Shown here: positions 14,263-22,702 of the stretch, piece after piece
How the letters are laid out: every line of letters starts with the position of its first letter
How positions within the stretch are numbered: the first letter of the stretch is position 1
DNA from: JAIRTY01 sp050257395
GTDB taxonomy: Bacteria; Actinomycetota; Actinomycetes; Streptosporangiales; Streptosporangiaceae
Assembly (NCBI GenBank): GCA_050257395.1
Contig: JBLMWU010000109.1
Coordinates: 1 to 33,919, forward strand
Reading direction: 5' to 3'
DNA: 33,919 nucleotides
Position numbers and translations under genes: made by a program
The notes under the pieces: model-generated
The model's input: only the letters and a program-made list of their open reading frames with translations
Told to the model about the DNA's origin: nothing
Database searches by the model: none

Positions 14263-15657
14263 TCAGGAATGGAAGTGGAGGGGCTTGCCCGCGAGCGCGA
14301 GGTGCGCTTCGCCGAGCGCCTCCGACTGGGTCGGGTGCGGGTGGATGAGCTGGGCGACCTCGGACGGCAGCGCCTCCCAGTTGTAGATCAGCTGGCCTTC
14401 GGCGATGAGCTCGCCCACCCGGGCGCCCACCAGGTGCACGCCGAGCACCGGGCCGGGCCGGCCGTCGGGGCCCTTCGCGGCGATCACCTTGGCCGCGCCC
14501 TGGGTCTGCAGGATGACGCTCTTGCCGTTCCCGCCGAGGTTGTAGTTGACCTCGGTGATCTCGATGCCGCGCGCCTGCGCGGTGGCGGAGGTGATGCCGA
14601 CGGAGGCGACCTCGGGGTCGCAGTAGGCGATCCGCGGCACCCCGTCGTAGTCGATGGGGGTCACCTCCAGGCCGCTGACCTGCTCGGCGACCAGGATGCC
14701 CTCGGCGAAGCCCACATGGGCGAGCTGCAGGCCGGGGGTGAGGTCGCCCACCGCGGAGATGGTGGGCACGCTGGTGCGGCAGTACTCGTCCACCTGGACG
14801 AAGCCGCGTTCCACCCGGACGCCGGCCTCCTCGTAGCCGAGGCCCGCCGAGACCGGGCCGCGGCCCACGGCGACCAGCAGCAGCTCGGCATCGAGGGTCT
14901 TGCCGCCCTCCAGCGTGACGCTGACCCCGTCCTCGGTCTCCTTGACGCCCTCGAACCGGGTGCCCACCTGGAAGCCGATGCCGCGCCGCCGGAACGCGCG
15001 CTCCAGCAGCCGGGAGCTGGCCTCATCCTCGGCGGGCAGCAGGTGCGGCAGCATCTCGACGATGGTGACCTCGGCGCCGAACGAGCGCCACACGCTGGCG
15101 AACTCGACCCCGATCACCCCGCCGCCCAGGATGACGGCCGACCGCGGCACCCGGTCCAGGCGCAACGCGTGGTCGCTGGTGATGACCCGCCCGCCGTCGA
15201 TGGTCAGGCCCGGCAGGCTGCGCGGCTCCGAGCCGGTCGCCAGCACCACGTGCGAGCCCTCGTAGACCTGCTCGCCCACCCGGACGGCGGTCGGTGACAC
15301 CAGCCGGCCCTCGCCGTAGACGATCTCGACGCCGCGGCTGGCGACCGTGCCCTGCAGGCCCTTCCAGAGCCGGTCCACGACCTTGTCCTTGTAGGCGTTC
15401 ACCGCGGGCATGTCGATGCCCTCGAGGGTGGCGCGCACACCGACGCCGGCGGCGTCCCGCGCGTGGTCGGCGACCTCCGCGGAGTGCAGCAGCGCCTTGG
15501 TCGGGATGCAGCCGCGGTGCAGGCAGGTGCCGCCGACCTTATCCTTCTCGATGAGTGCGACCTTCTTGCCGAGCTCCGCCGCCCTGAGCGCGCAGGCGTA
15601 GCCCCCGCTCCCGCCACCGAGGATGACGATGTCGTAGAGGCCGGTGCTTTCCGCCAC
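14263..15657 (-). CDS. lpdA: Dihydrolipoyl dehydrogenase (E3)
   Basis: FAD enzyme that reoxidises dihydrolipoyl groups of E2 with NAD+. The 464-residue protein shows the FAD-binding GGGSGGYACALRAAELG at 14-30 and the redox-active disulfide C45/C50 (GGTCLHRGCIPTKALL). A second Rossmann motif is GGGVIGVEFASVWRSFG, followed by the FAD-ribityl ISAVGDLTPGLQLAH. The C-terminal catalytic His/Glu pair is H441 and E446 (HPHPTQSEALGE). The GTG at 15657 has AAGGAG 6 nt upstream. It lies between pepA (50 bp) and the E2 gene (53 bp) on one strand, the order known from Streptomyces. Confidence 0.97.
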   Translation of the reverse strand: MAESTGLYDIVILGGGSGGYACALRAAELGKKVALIEKDKVGGTCLHRGCIPTKALLHSAEVADHARDAAGVGVRATLEGIDMPAVNAYKDKVVDRLWKGLQGTVASRGVEIVYGEGRLVSPTAVRVGEQVYEGSHVVLATGSEPRSLPGLTIDGGRVITSDHALRLDRVPRSAVILGGGVIGVEFASVWRSFGAEVTIVEMLPHLLPAEDEASSRLLERAFRRRGIGFQVGTRFEGVKETEDGVSVTLEGGKTLDAELLLVAVGRGPVSAGLGYEEAGVRVERGFVQVDEYCRTSVPTISAVGDLTPGLQLAHVGFAEGILVAEQVSGLEVTPIDYDGVPRIAYCDPEVASVGITSATAQARGIEITEVNYNLGGNGKSVILQTQGAAKVIAAKGPDGRPGPVLGVHLVGARVGELIAEGQLIYNWEALPSEVAQLIHPHPTQSEALGEAHLALAGKPLHFHS

Positions 15658-15707
15658 AGAATGCTCCTTGTCCTGTTCCCGCTCACCCGGCTGCCGCGGC
15701 AGCCTTG

Positions 15708-17237
15708 CTACAGCCGTCCTTCTGCCACGTCCAGCGCGATCTGAACCAGCATCCGGGTGGCTGCCCCCGTGCCGCCCTTCGGCGTGTACCCGTGCGGGGC
15801 GCCCTCGTTGAACGCGGGCCCCGCGATGTCCACGTGCGCCCAGCGCACCCCGTCCGGCACGAACTCCTGCAGGAACAGCCCGGCGACCAGCATGCCGCCG
15901 AACCGGTCAGGACCCACGTTAGCCAGGTCAGCCACGGTGGAGTCCAGGTTCTTGCGCAGTTCCGCGGGCAGCGGCATCGGCCAGGCGGCCTCGCCGGCCC
16001 GGCGGGCCGCGTCGACCACCCCGGCGCGCACGGCGTCGTCGTTCGCCATCACCCCGGCGATCCGCGGGCCCAGCGCCACCACCTGCGCCCCGGTCAGCGT
16101 CGCCACATCGACCAGCAGGTCGGGGGAGTCGGCGCCGGCCCGGCCGAGCGCGTCGGCCAGCACCAGCCGGCCCTCGGCGTCGGTGTTCAGCACCTCCACC
16201 GTGGTGCCCCCGTAGGTGGTGAGCACGTCGGAGGGACGCTGGGCGGTGCCGCTGGGCATGTTCTCGGCGATGGCGAGATAACCGACGACCCGCACCGCGG
16301 GGGCGAGCGCGCTGAGCGCCTGCAGCGCGCCGATGATCGCCGCGGCCCCGCCCATGTCGCTCTTCATCGACTCCATGGCCTTGGCCGGCTTGAGCGACAG
16401 CCCGCCGGAGTCGAACGTGATGCCCTTGCCCGCGAACACGACGGTCCGGGCGGCGCCCGGCGGCGCGTACTCGAGCCGGACCAGCCGGGGCGGGTTGGCC
16501 GAGCCCTTGCCGACGCCGAGGATCCCGCCGTAGCCGCCGGCCGCCAGCGCCTGCTCGTCCAGCACCTCCACGGACAGCCCGCAGTCAGCCGCGACCCGCT
16601 CCGCAGCCGCCGCCAGCGCGGCGGGCACCAGGTCCGACGGGCCGGTGTTCACCAGGTCCCGCACCAGCCAGACCCCGGCCGCCAGGGCTTCCGCCCGCTG
16701 CACGCCCGCGGCCTGCGCCTCGCCCGCCAGCAGGGTCAGGGCCGGGCCGGGCGGCGCGCCTGCCCGGTAGCGGCGGAACGCGTACGCGCCGAGCAGGGCG
16801 CCGAGCACCACCGCCTCGGCTTCGGCGGCGTCCCGGGCGGGCAGTGCGAGCGCGATCCGCTGCGGCCGGTCACCGCCGCCGTTGCGGCCGGGCGCCGGCA
16901 GGAGCGCGCGCACCGCGGTGCCCGCGGCCCGGCGGAGCACTTCGGGGTCGAAGACCGGCCCGCCGCCGTCCGCGGCCGCGGGCTCACCGAGCCCGACCGC
17001 GGCGATGAGCGGGGCGGTGAGCCGCCCGCTGGCGGCGATCTTGGTGACGTCGCCGGGCTCACCGGTGGCGCCGAGCGCCGCCAGGGTCTGCCCGAGGGTG
17101 CCGCCGAACGCCTGGTCCACGTCCTGCGCACCCGGCCCGGGCACCGGCCCGTCCGGCCCGGGGATCACCGGTATGACGACGGCGTCCGCGTCCACGGAGC
17201 CGGGGGTGGAGCCGCTGATGCTGACAGGGGTACCCAC
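15708..17237 (-). CDS. pepA: Leucyl aminopeptidase (M17 cytosol aminopeptidase)
   Basis: Di-metal cytosolic aminopeptidase that removes N-terminal residues from peptides. The C-terminal catalytic domain has VVFAGKGITFDSGGLSLKP (metal ligands Lys and Asp; encoded near 16387-16443), MKSDMGGAAA, and the diagnostic NTDAEGRLVLADAL (near 16150-16191). The N-terminal M17 domain is more divergent. I place the start at GTG 17237 (509 residues) because TAGCAT lies 7 nt before it, implying a leaderless transcript. The frame can be extended to 17291, but that addition runs toward the terminator hairpin of the preceding gene. It is the first gene of the pepA-lpd-E2 run. Confidence 0.93.
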   Translation of the reverse strand: MGTPVSISGSTPGSVDADAVVIPVIPGPDGPVPGPGAQDVDQAFGGTLGQTLAALGATGEPGDVTKIAASGRLTAPLIAAVGLGEPAAADGGGPVFDPEVLRRAAGTAVRALLPAPGRNGGGDRPQRIALALPARDAAEAEAVVLGALLGAYAFRRYRAGAPPGPALTLLAGEAQAAGVQRAEALAAGVWLVRDLVNTGPSDLVPAALAAAAERVAADCGLSVEVLDEQALAAGGYGGILGVGKGSANPPRLVRLEYAPPGAARTVVFAGKGITFDSGGLSLKPAKAMESMKSDMGGAAAIIGALQALSALAPAVRVVGYLAIAENMPSGTAQRPSDVLTTYGGTTVEVLNTDAEGRLVLADALGRAGADSPDLLVDVATLTGAQVVALGPRIAGVMANDDAVRAGVVDAARRAGEAAWPMPLPAELRKNLDSTVADLANVGPDRFGGMLVAGLFLQEFVPDGVRWAHVDIAGPAFNEGAPHGYTPKGGTGAATRMLVQIALDVAEGRL

Positions 17238-17244
17238 GGGTCCG

Positions 17245-17250
17245 ATGCTA
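17245..17250 (-). promoter_or_regulatory. -10 box TAGCAT of a probable leaderless promoter (pepA operon)
   Basis: TAGCAT on the minus strand, 7 nt before the GTG at 17237. It would drive pepA-lpd-E2. Confidence 0.5.
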
Positions 17251-17294
17251 GTGCCTGCCGCCGCACTGACGATCACGGCTCCCGCAAGCACGGC

Positions 17295-17330
17295 GCGTGC
17301 TGTCCCCGCGCACCCGCGGGGACAGCACGC
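17295..17330 (-). terminator. Perfect 16-bp hairpin terminator after the phosphoesterase
   Basis: Bases 17295-17310 pair with 17315-17330 without mismatch around the loop CACC. It begins 18 nt past the phosphoesterase stop codon on the minus strand and separates that gene from the pepA promoter. It is among the strongest stems in the window. Confidence 0.8.
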
Positions 17331-17347
17331 ACAGCGCGGGCCGGCGG

Positions 17348-19219
17348 CTACCGCTGGGCGTGGCCGATGGCCGGAGCCCGCGCCCCCGCGGGCCCGGCCT
17401 GGCCCGCGGCGGGCAGCCGGAGGGTGGCGAAGTCGGGGTGGCTGAAGTCGAACAGGGTCATCAGGTTGCCGATGGCGGGCCGGTCCTGCGGGACGTAGGC
17501 GCCCGGCGTCGCGTTCGGCAGGTTGTCCTCGCTGTAGCCGGTGAGGGCGGGCAGCCGCCAGTTCGCCTCGATGAACTTCAGGATCGAGACGTGGTCGCTG
17601 TAGGTGTGGTCCACCGCGCCCCGCCGGGCGTAGGGGGAGACCACCAGCAGCGGCACCCGCGGCCCGTCACCGAAGAAGCTGACGGGCTGGATGTAGCCGG
17701 AGTCGTAGTAGCCGCCGCTCTCGTCGTCGGTGATGAGGATCGCGGTGGAGCGCCAGAGGGCCGGGCTGGCCTGGACGGCGCTGACGGCATGGGCCACGAA
17801 GTCCTCGAACGCGGCCATCGTGGAGTAGCCGGGGTGCCCGTCGTCGTCGGCGGGCTTGAGGAACGTCACCGCGGGCAGGGTGCCGTTCGCGGCGCCGGTC
17901 ATGAAGTCGGTGAGGCCGTGCTCCACGCTGGCGCGCAGCGCCGGGTTCGTCATGATCGACGCCGAGTACTGCATCGGGTCGCAGATGCCGCAGTACTGCG
18001 GGCTCACCGTGCCGTTGTCGTAGCCCTCGCCGAAGTAACCCCAGCTGATGTGGTGGGCGGACAGCTCGTTCCCGATGGTGACGTAGTCCGTCTTCTGCGG
18101 CGGCACCGTGAACGGCGAGGAGGTGTTCAGGCTGCCGTCCACGTTGTAGCCGGCGTTGTAGTTGTTGAGGATGTAGTACCGGCCCGGCTGGCAGTTGCGC
18201 ATGGCCCGGTAGGGCAGCCTGGCCAGGAACGCGTCGACCGCCCCCACCCCCGGCTGGGCGGGGTCCGCGCACTCGGAGTAGGAGCCGCCCGCGTACCCGT
18301 CCTGGGTGTAGTTGTTGTTCGTGCCCGGCTTGGGATCGGGATTCTCGATCTGGTTCGCGGGCGGGACCGCCGCCCGGCCTGCGGCGTTCTGGTAGGAGGC
18401 GGCGAAGCCGGTGCCGAGCACGATGTGGTTGGCGCCCGTGCCGCCCTGCGCTGCCTGGTGGTAGTTGTCGCTGATCGCGTAGTGCTCGGCCAGGTCCCTG
18501 AGGACGGGGGCGTCGCCGGCGGCCATGTTGTAGTAGCCCATCTGCACGCCGCCCTGGAAGATGGGCGCGGGCGGCTGGGCGCCGTTGTCGTCGCCGGCTG
18601 TGTTCGCCACCCAGGTGGCGAGCCGGTCGCCGGTGGCGGCGGTCTGCTGCCACATCTGGTAGAAGCGGTGCAGCGGGTCACCGGTGTACGCGCCGGAGAA
18701 CTCGCACTGGCCGTACTGCGAGTACTGGGTGTGCGGGTCGTTGTAGGGGACGTAGCGGGTGATCTGGAACGGCCCGTCCGGCAGGCTGGCGGGGAAGCGG
18801 GTGTCGGCGCTGTTGCCGGGCAGCCCGTCGCAGGCCTGCGGGACGTAGGTGGTGTTCGGCTGCGGCAGGGCCGGGTACGTCCCGGTGATCTTCGGGGTGA
18901 GGGTGTAGGACTTCGTGTCGCTCGCCGTCAGCTGGGCCGCCCTGGCGTAGTGGGGGCCGGGGCCGCCGCTGGCCGTGACGATGCCCTCGGACAGCAGGTT
19001 GTCGATGGTCTGGCCCCGGGGCGGCTGGTAGGTGGCGAAGACGTTGTCGAAGCTGTGGTTCTCGCCGATGATCACGATGACGTGCTTGATCGGCGTGCTG
19101 GTCGCCGCCTGCGCCGCGCCGGCGGCCGCAGCGGGCGGGCCGGTGATCCCGGCTAAGGCTGCTGCCGCCAGCCCGGCCGCCCCGGCCAGGCCGGCCGGCC
19201 GGATCAGTCCTCGTCGCAT
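17348..19219 (-). CDS. Secreted phosphoesterase (phospholipase C / acid phosphatase family, PF04185)
   Basis: Extracellular metal-dependent phosphoesterase of 623 residues, in the superfamily that includes bacterial phospholipase C and AcpA-type acid phosphatases. It has a signal peptide: MRRGLIRPAG, then a long Ala/Gly/Leu hydrophobic stretch to about residue 40. The family metal motif appears as VIIGENHSFDNVFATY. Near the C-terminus are ITDDESGGYYD, VPLLVVSPYARRGAVDH and SDHVSILKFIEANW. Several cysteines in the middle insert (QYCGICDP, ECADPAQ) suggest disulfides. GGAGG lies 6 nt before the ATG at 19219. The substrate (phospholipid or phosphomonoester) cannot be told from sequence. It appears to be monocistronic and ends at the hairpin 17295-17330. 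Confidence 0.88.
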   Translation of the reverse strand: MRRGLIRPAGLAGAAGLAAAALAGITGPPAAAAGAAQAATSTPIKHVIVIIGENHSFDNVFATYQPPRGQTIDNLLSEGIVTASGGPGPHYARAAQLTASDTKSYTLTPKITGTYPALPQPNTTYVPQACDGLPGNSADTRFPASLPDGPFQITRYVPYNDPHTQYSQYGQCEFSGAYTGDPLHRFYQMWQQTAATGDRLATWVANTAGDDNGAQPPAPIFQGGVQMGYYNMAAGDAPVLRDLAEHYAISDNYHQAAQGGTGANHIVLGTGFAASYQNAAGRAAVPPANQIENPDPKPGTNNNYTQDGYAGGSYSECADPAQPGVGAVDAFLARLPYRAMRNCQPGRYYILNNYNAGYNVDGSLNTSSPFTVPPQKTDYVTIGNELSAHHISWGYFGEGYDNGTVSPQYCGICDPMQYSASIMTNPALRASVEHGLTDFMTGAANGTLPAVTFLKPADDDGHPGYSTMAAFEDFVAHAVSAVQASPALWRSTAILITDDESGGYYDSGYIQPVSFFGDGPRVPLLVVSPYARRGAVDHTYSDHVSILKFIEANWRLPALTGYSEDNLPNATPGAYVPQDRPAIGNLMTLFDFSHPDFATLRLPAAGQAGPAGARAPAIGHAQR

Positions 19220-19300
19220 GTGCTGCCTCCGTGTCTCGTCTCTTCCTGCCCGGGCGCCGCGGCCGGCGCCCGGTCGCAGCGTCACGAGCGCGGGCGGCGG

Positions 19301-19981
19301 TCAGCCGGACAGTGCGTGAACGTCCGGTGGCGCCTGAGTCAAGCCTTCGCCGCCGGGCCCTGGCGCGGAAGCCCCCGCCCCGCCATCGGGGCCGGCCGCC
19401 GGGAAGAAATGGCAGCCCTCCGGCTCCAGCCGCAGGCCGACCGTCTCGCCACGGGCCGCCCGGTGCCTGGCGAAAACGCCGGTCAGGCGGCCGTGCCCGG
19501 GCACGTCCACGGCGAACTCGTAGCCGCGGCCGCGGAAAGCCACGTCGGCGACGGTGCCGGCGAGATGGTGCTCGCCGCGGTGCGGGGCGCTGGTCCGGCC
19601 CACCGGGGTCCGGCATGGCCCGCGCGCGGTCCCGGCACTGCGCGCGCGGCAGGCGCCGCCTGCGCAGCGCGAACGCGCGTTGTCCGCGGCGGCCAGATGC
19701 GGCCAGAGCGCGTAGTCCTGGAACACCATGGACAGGTCGCGCCGCTCCGGCGGGACGTGCACGCGCCCGTCGGCGACGGTGGCGGCGCCGATGGTGATCC
19801 GCCCGCCGCTGATCCGCTCGATCCCGGCCAGGCTGCGCAGCAGCGTGGTCTTGCCCGAGCCGGACGGGCCGAGCAGGACCAGGAACGTGCCGGGCGCCAC
19901 GTCCAGGCCCACGTCCTGCAGGGCCCTGCTGCCGCCCGGGTAGACCTTGCTGACCCCCTCCAGGGTGATGCGCTCAGCCAC
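19301..19981 (-). pseudogene. ABC transporter ATPase with internal deletion
   Basis: ATP-binding subunit of an iron/polyamine/thiamine-type importer. Walker A is intact (GPSGSGKTT, residues 38-46) and the Q-loop is present (VFQDYALWPH, Q88). After LAAADN (residue 101) the sequence turns into low-complexity Arg/Ala/Gly residues and resumes at about 134 with a C-terminal TOBE-like domain (AGTVADVAFRGRGYEF). The LSGGQ signature, Walker B and the switch His are all absent, and the length is 226 residues instead of about 350. Bases near 19640-19675 at the scar are palindromic (GCAGGC-GCC-GCCTGC). The reading frame is nevertheless open throughout. It overlaps the permease by 8 nt. It cannot hydrolyse ATP normally. 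Confidence 0.85.
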
Positions 19982-21749
19982 GGCTGGTCCCTCCGATCCG
20001 GCGCCATCCGGCCGGCGCGGCCAGCCGGTAGCCGCCCAGCACGAGGGCGACCGCGGCCAGCGCGATACCCACGGCCAGCACGGACTGGGCCATGCCGGCG
20101 CCGAAGTGGTAGGTCGCCAGGTTGTCCTCGATGGCCACCGAGGCGGGCGGTGAGTTGGGTGCGTACAGCAGTTGCGACAGCGGCAGTTCCAGGAACACCC
20201 CGCAGAACGTCAGCAGCCAGGCCATCACGATGGGCCGGGAGACCATCGGCAGCACACCGCGGGCCCAGGCGGCGATCGCCCCGGCGCCGTGCGCGCGGGC
20301 CGCGTCCATCAGCGAGGGCTGCAGCTGGGAGACGGCGCCGACCAGCACCCGCGCGTTGGCCGGCAGGCTGGACGCGGTGTAGGCGATGATGAGCAGCGTC
20401 ACCGTCTGGTACAGGCTGATGCCCAGGGTGGACATGACCGGCAGGTTGTAGGCGAAGATGTAGCCGGCCCCGAAGACCACGCTCGGCAGCGCGACCGCGG
20501 CCAGCAGCAGGAAGTCGAGCAGCCTGGTGGCCCTGTCGCTGCGGCGCGACAGCAGCCGGGCGGCGATGAGCCCGCCGGTCACCGTGATGGTCGCGGTCAC
20601 CAGCCCGTAGCCGAGAGACCGCTCGAGCGGCCCGACCAGGTCCGGCTGGCGCAGCAGCGCCCGGTAGTTCACCAGGGTCGGCGTGAACGAGCCGCCGTAG
20701 TCGCCCAGCAGCGACCCGCTCACCGCCCCGAAGCCCGGGACGCCGAGGGCCGCCGCGTAGAAGAGCCCGGTGCCGGCCACCGCGGCCATGCCCGGGCGGG
20801 TCAGGCGGCGCCGGGTGATCTGCCGGGCCCGCGCGGACAGCACCGCGTAGGAACGCCCGCGCAGCGCCCGCGCCTGCAGCGCCAGCGGGATCGCCACGGC
20901 GCCCACCAGCAGCCACGCCGTGCCTGCGGCCAGCGGGAACTGCGGCGGGAAGTTCCCGATGTCGGCGTACAGCTGATACGTGGCCAGGGTGAAGCTGGAG
21001 TTGTAGGCCAGCGTCGCGGCCACCCCGAAGTCACTGACCGACTCGGCGAACCCGATGGCCAGCGCCGACCAGATCGCCGGGGCGATGATCGGCACGACCA
21101 GCCGCAGTGCCGCCAGCCGGCCGGCCCCGTGCACCCGGGCGGCGTCCTCGAACTCCTGGCCGAGCCCGGCCAGGGCGGCGGTGATGGCCAGGAAGGTGAA
21201 CGGAACGCAGCGCAGGCCCAGCAGCAGCACGACCCCGGGCGGGCCCATGATCGTATGGGTGACCCAGGGCAGGTGCAGGCCGATCCGGTACATGACCCCG
21301 TCCTGCTGGACCAGGCGCTGCCAGCCGAGCGCGGGCTGCCAGGAGGGCAGCAGCAGCACCAGCCACATGCCGCCGGCGATCAGGCCGCGGCCGGGCAGCG
21401 CGGTGCAGGCGGCCAGCCAGGCGAGAGGGAAGCCGATCGCCAGGCCGAGGGCTGCCGCTGCCGCGCTGACCCAGACCGAGTCGGCGACGGCGACGGCGGT
21501 CGCCCCGGTGAAGGTCTGGCTGAGGTAGGTGAGGGTGAACCACTGGCTGCCCTGGGCGAACAGCCGCGGGGACACCGCCAGCAGCAGGAAGCTCGCGCAC
21601 GGCGCCAGGATGAACAGGATGACGGCCAGCCAGAAGGCCGGCATGCCCAGACGGCCGCCGGCCGCCAGCCCGCGGGTGGCGGCCTGGCGGCTCCGGGAAC
21701 CGCCCCGGGCGGGTGGCGCCGCGGGGAGGGTGGCCGGTGCCCCGGTCAA
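19974..21749 (-). CDS. ABC importer permease, two fused membrane domains (FbpB-like)
   Basis: Membrane subunit of 591 residues with about twelve hydrophobic segments, in two homologous halves. Each half has the cytoplasmic EAA loop that contacts the ATPase: FEDAARVHGAGRLAALRLVV at about 200-219 and LMDAARAHGAGAIAAWARGV at about 480-499. This arrangement is typical of iron(III), thiamine and polyamine importers. The TTG at 21749 is chosen because it overlaps the stop codon of the upstream binding-protein remnant (TTGA), as in coupled SBP-permease operons; a later ATG at 21642 exists. The gene looks intact, but its ATPase partner is deleted and its binding protein is only a remnant, so the transporter is probably dead. 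Confidence 0.85.
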   Translation of the reverse strand: MTGAPATLPAAPPARGGSRSRQAATRGLAAGGRLGMPAFWLAVILFILAPCASFLLLAVSPRLFAQGSQWFTLTYLSQTFTGATAVAVADSVWVSAAAAALGLAIGFPLAWLAACTALPGRGLIAGGMWLVLLLPSWQPALGWQRLVQQDGVMYRIGLHLPWVTHTIMGPPGVVLLLGLRCVPFTFLAITAALAGLGQEFEDAARVHGAGRLAALRLVVPIIAPAIWSALAIGFAESVSDFGVAATLAYNSSFTLATYQLYADIGNFPPQFPLAAGTAWLLVGAVAIPLALQARALRGRSYAVLSARARQITRRRLTRPGMAAVAGTGLFYAAALGVPGFGAVSGSLLGDYGGSFTPTLVNYRALLRQPDLVGPLERSLGYGLVTATITVTGGLIAARLLSRRSDRATRLLDFLLLAAVALPSVVFGAGYIFAYNLPVMSTLGISLYQTVTLLIIAYTASSLPANARVLVGAVSQLQPSLMDAARAHGAGAIAAWARGVLPMVSRPIVMAWLLTFCGVFLELPLSQLLYAPNSPPASVAIEDNLATYHFGAGMAQSVLAVGIALAAVALVLGGYRLAAPAGWRRIGGTSRG

Positions 21750-21874
21750 CGGACGATGGTGCTGTCGAACCAGGTGTTGATGGTGCCTTCCTGCGGGCCC
21801 CACGAGTACGGGTTGATGTCCTGGGTCTTCGCGCTGGTCAGCAGCAGCCTGGCCCGCAAAGGATTGCGGTTCAT
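21746..21874 (-). pseudogene. 3' remnant of an ABC extracellular substrate-binding protein
   Basis: A 42-codon open frame translated as the C-terminal tail of a binding protein: RLLLTSAKTQDINPYSWGPQ followed by EGTINTWFDSTIVR and stop. The Asn-Pro-Tyr-Ser-Trp-Gly...Thr-Ile-Asn-Thr-Trp-Phe-Asp ending looks like the final helix of iron/polyamine-type binding proteins. Upstream of 21874 the same frame becomes Arg/Cys-rich without resemblance, so the first 300 or so residues and the signal peptide are gone. Its TGA overlaps the permease TTG. Family assignment is by pattern recognition. Confidence 0.65.
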
Positions 21875-21923
21875 GAGCCGCAGCCTGTACCGGCAAACCG
21901 GACGGCAAGTGGCGCGAAAGCGA

Positions 21924-21969
21924 CTGACGGGTGAAGCGTCAGCTACAAAGTAGATGTAACAGCTGTCAA
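21924..21969 (-). promoter_or_regulatory. Promoter-like strip with hairpin upstream of the ABC remnant operon
   Basis: On the minus strand a perfect TTGACA (21964-21969) is followed after 18 nt by TAGCTG (21940-21945). Just downstream, CTGACG (37-42 of this block) and CGTCAG form a 6-bp stem with a 7-nt loop (21924-21942). The surrounding 21945-22005 is AT-rich, with GTAACA...TGTTAC at 21956-21961 and 21987-21992. It may be the original operon promoter, now joined to the truncated gene. Confidence 0.35.
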
Positions 21970-22082
21970 CTCTGCATTATGACGAATGTTACGATGGCGT
22001 AGCAATGCCCGGCGCGGCGACCATGGCAGGCAGGCATGGCCGCCCCGCGGCCGGTGACCCGCCGGGGGAGAGGAGGAGCAGC

Positions 22083-22637
22083 TCAGTGGCTGTCCGGCTC
22101 TTCCTCGTACACCCGGGTGGCGTAGCCCTCCAGGGCCTGCTCGCACTCGGCGAGCGCCTTCTCGGCGGCCGGCCGGCCGGCCGCACCGAAGACATCGCGC
22201 TGCCGCACCCGGGCGAACCAGTTCTGCAGCTTGACCAGGTCGACTTCGTTCTCCTCCAGCTCAGCGAAGCTGAAGTGCCTGGCGACGTGCTCCTTCTTGA
22301 CCTGCTCGAGGAAGTCCTGGCAGCGGTCGACGATCTCCTCGTACTCGTCGTCCCGGGCGGCCTGGAACGCCTGGTGCACGTCGGCCGCGCCCGCCAGCAC
22401 CCGGCACGACAGCAGCACCGCGCTGCCGGGCATCGCCAGGATCTCGCTGCGCAGCTTGCGCAGCGCCCGTTCCGCACCCACGCTGGCCGGCAGCGCCGCT
22501 GCCGAGTTCTGCAGGTAGATCGCGCCCAGGCTCTTCAGCCGGCGCCACACCGCCGAGCGGAGCCTGCTCGGCTCGGACGGCACCCGGTACACCAGCACCA
22601 GCCAGTCCTCACCCGCTGCCTGGTCGCCGTCGCCCAC
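22083..22637 (-). CDS. ChrB N-terminal-domain-like protein
   Basis: A 184-residue soluble protein resembling the N-terminal domain of ChrB, the chromate-resistance regulator/sensor. The family pattern is WLVLVYRVPSEPSRLRSAVW then RRLKSLGAIYLQNSAAALP. The rest is helical and charged (FLEQVKKEHVARHFSFAELE, then ECEQALEGYATRVYEEE). There is no membrane segment. GTG 22637 is my choice; a TTG at 22652 is an alternative, with only a weak SD. It is divergent, by about 65 bp, from a membrane protein and small partner gene, which suggests a shared regulatory region. A role in sensing a metal or oxyanion is inferred from the family and the layout. Confidence 0.75.
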   Translation of the reverse strand: MGDGDQAAGEDWLVLVYRVPSEPSRLRSAVWRRLKSLGAIYLQNSAAALPASVGAERALRKLRSEILAMPGSAVLLSCRVLAGAADVHQAFQAARDDEYEEIVDRCQDFLEQVKKEHVARHFSFAELEENEVDLVKLQNWFARVRQRDVFGAAGRPAAEKALAECEQALEGYATRVYEEEPDSH

Positions 22638-22702
22638 CCGTACATTGTGCAACAGGCCTGCCGCCCGGCAGCGCCGGCGCGGGCCTGCCCGCTGGAGGTC
22701 GC

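Noticed and set aside
17297..19156. 619-codon open frame on the plus strand
   Set aside because: Antisense to the secreted phosphoesterase; Val/Gly/Arg/Asp-rich noise.
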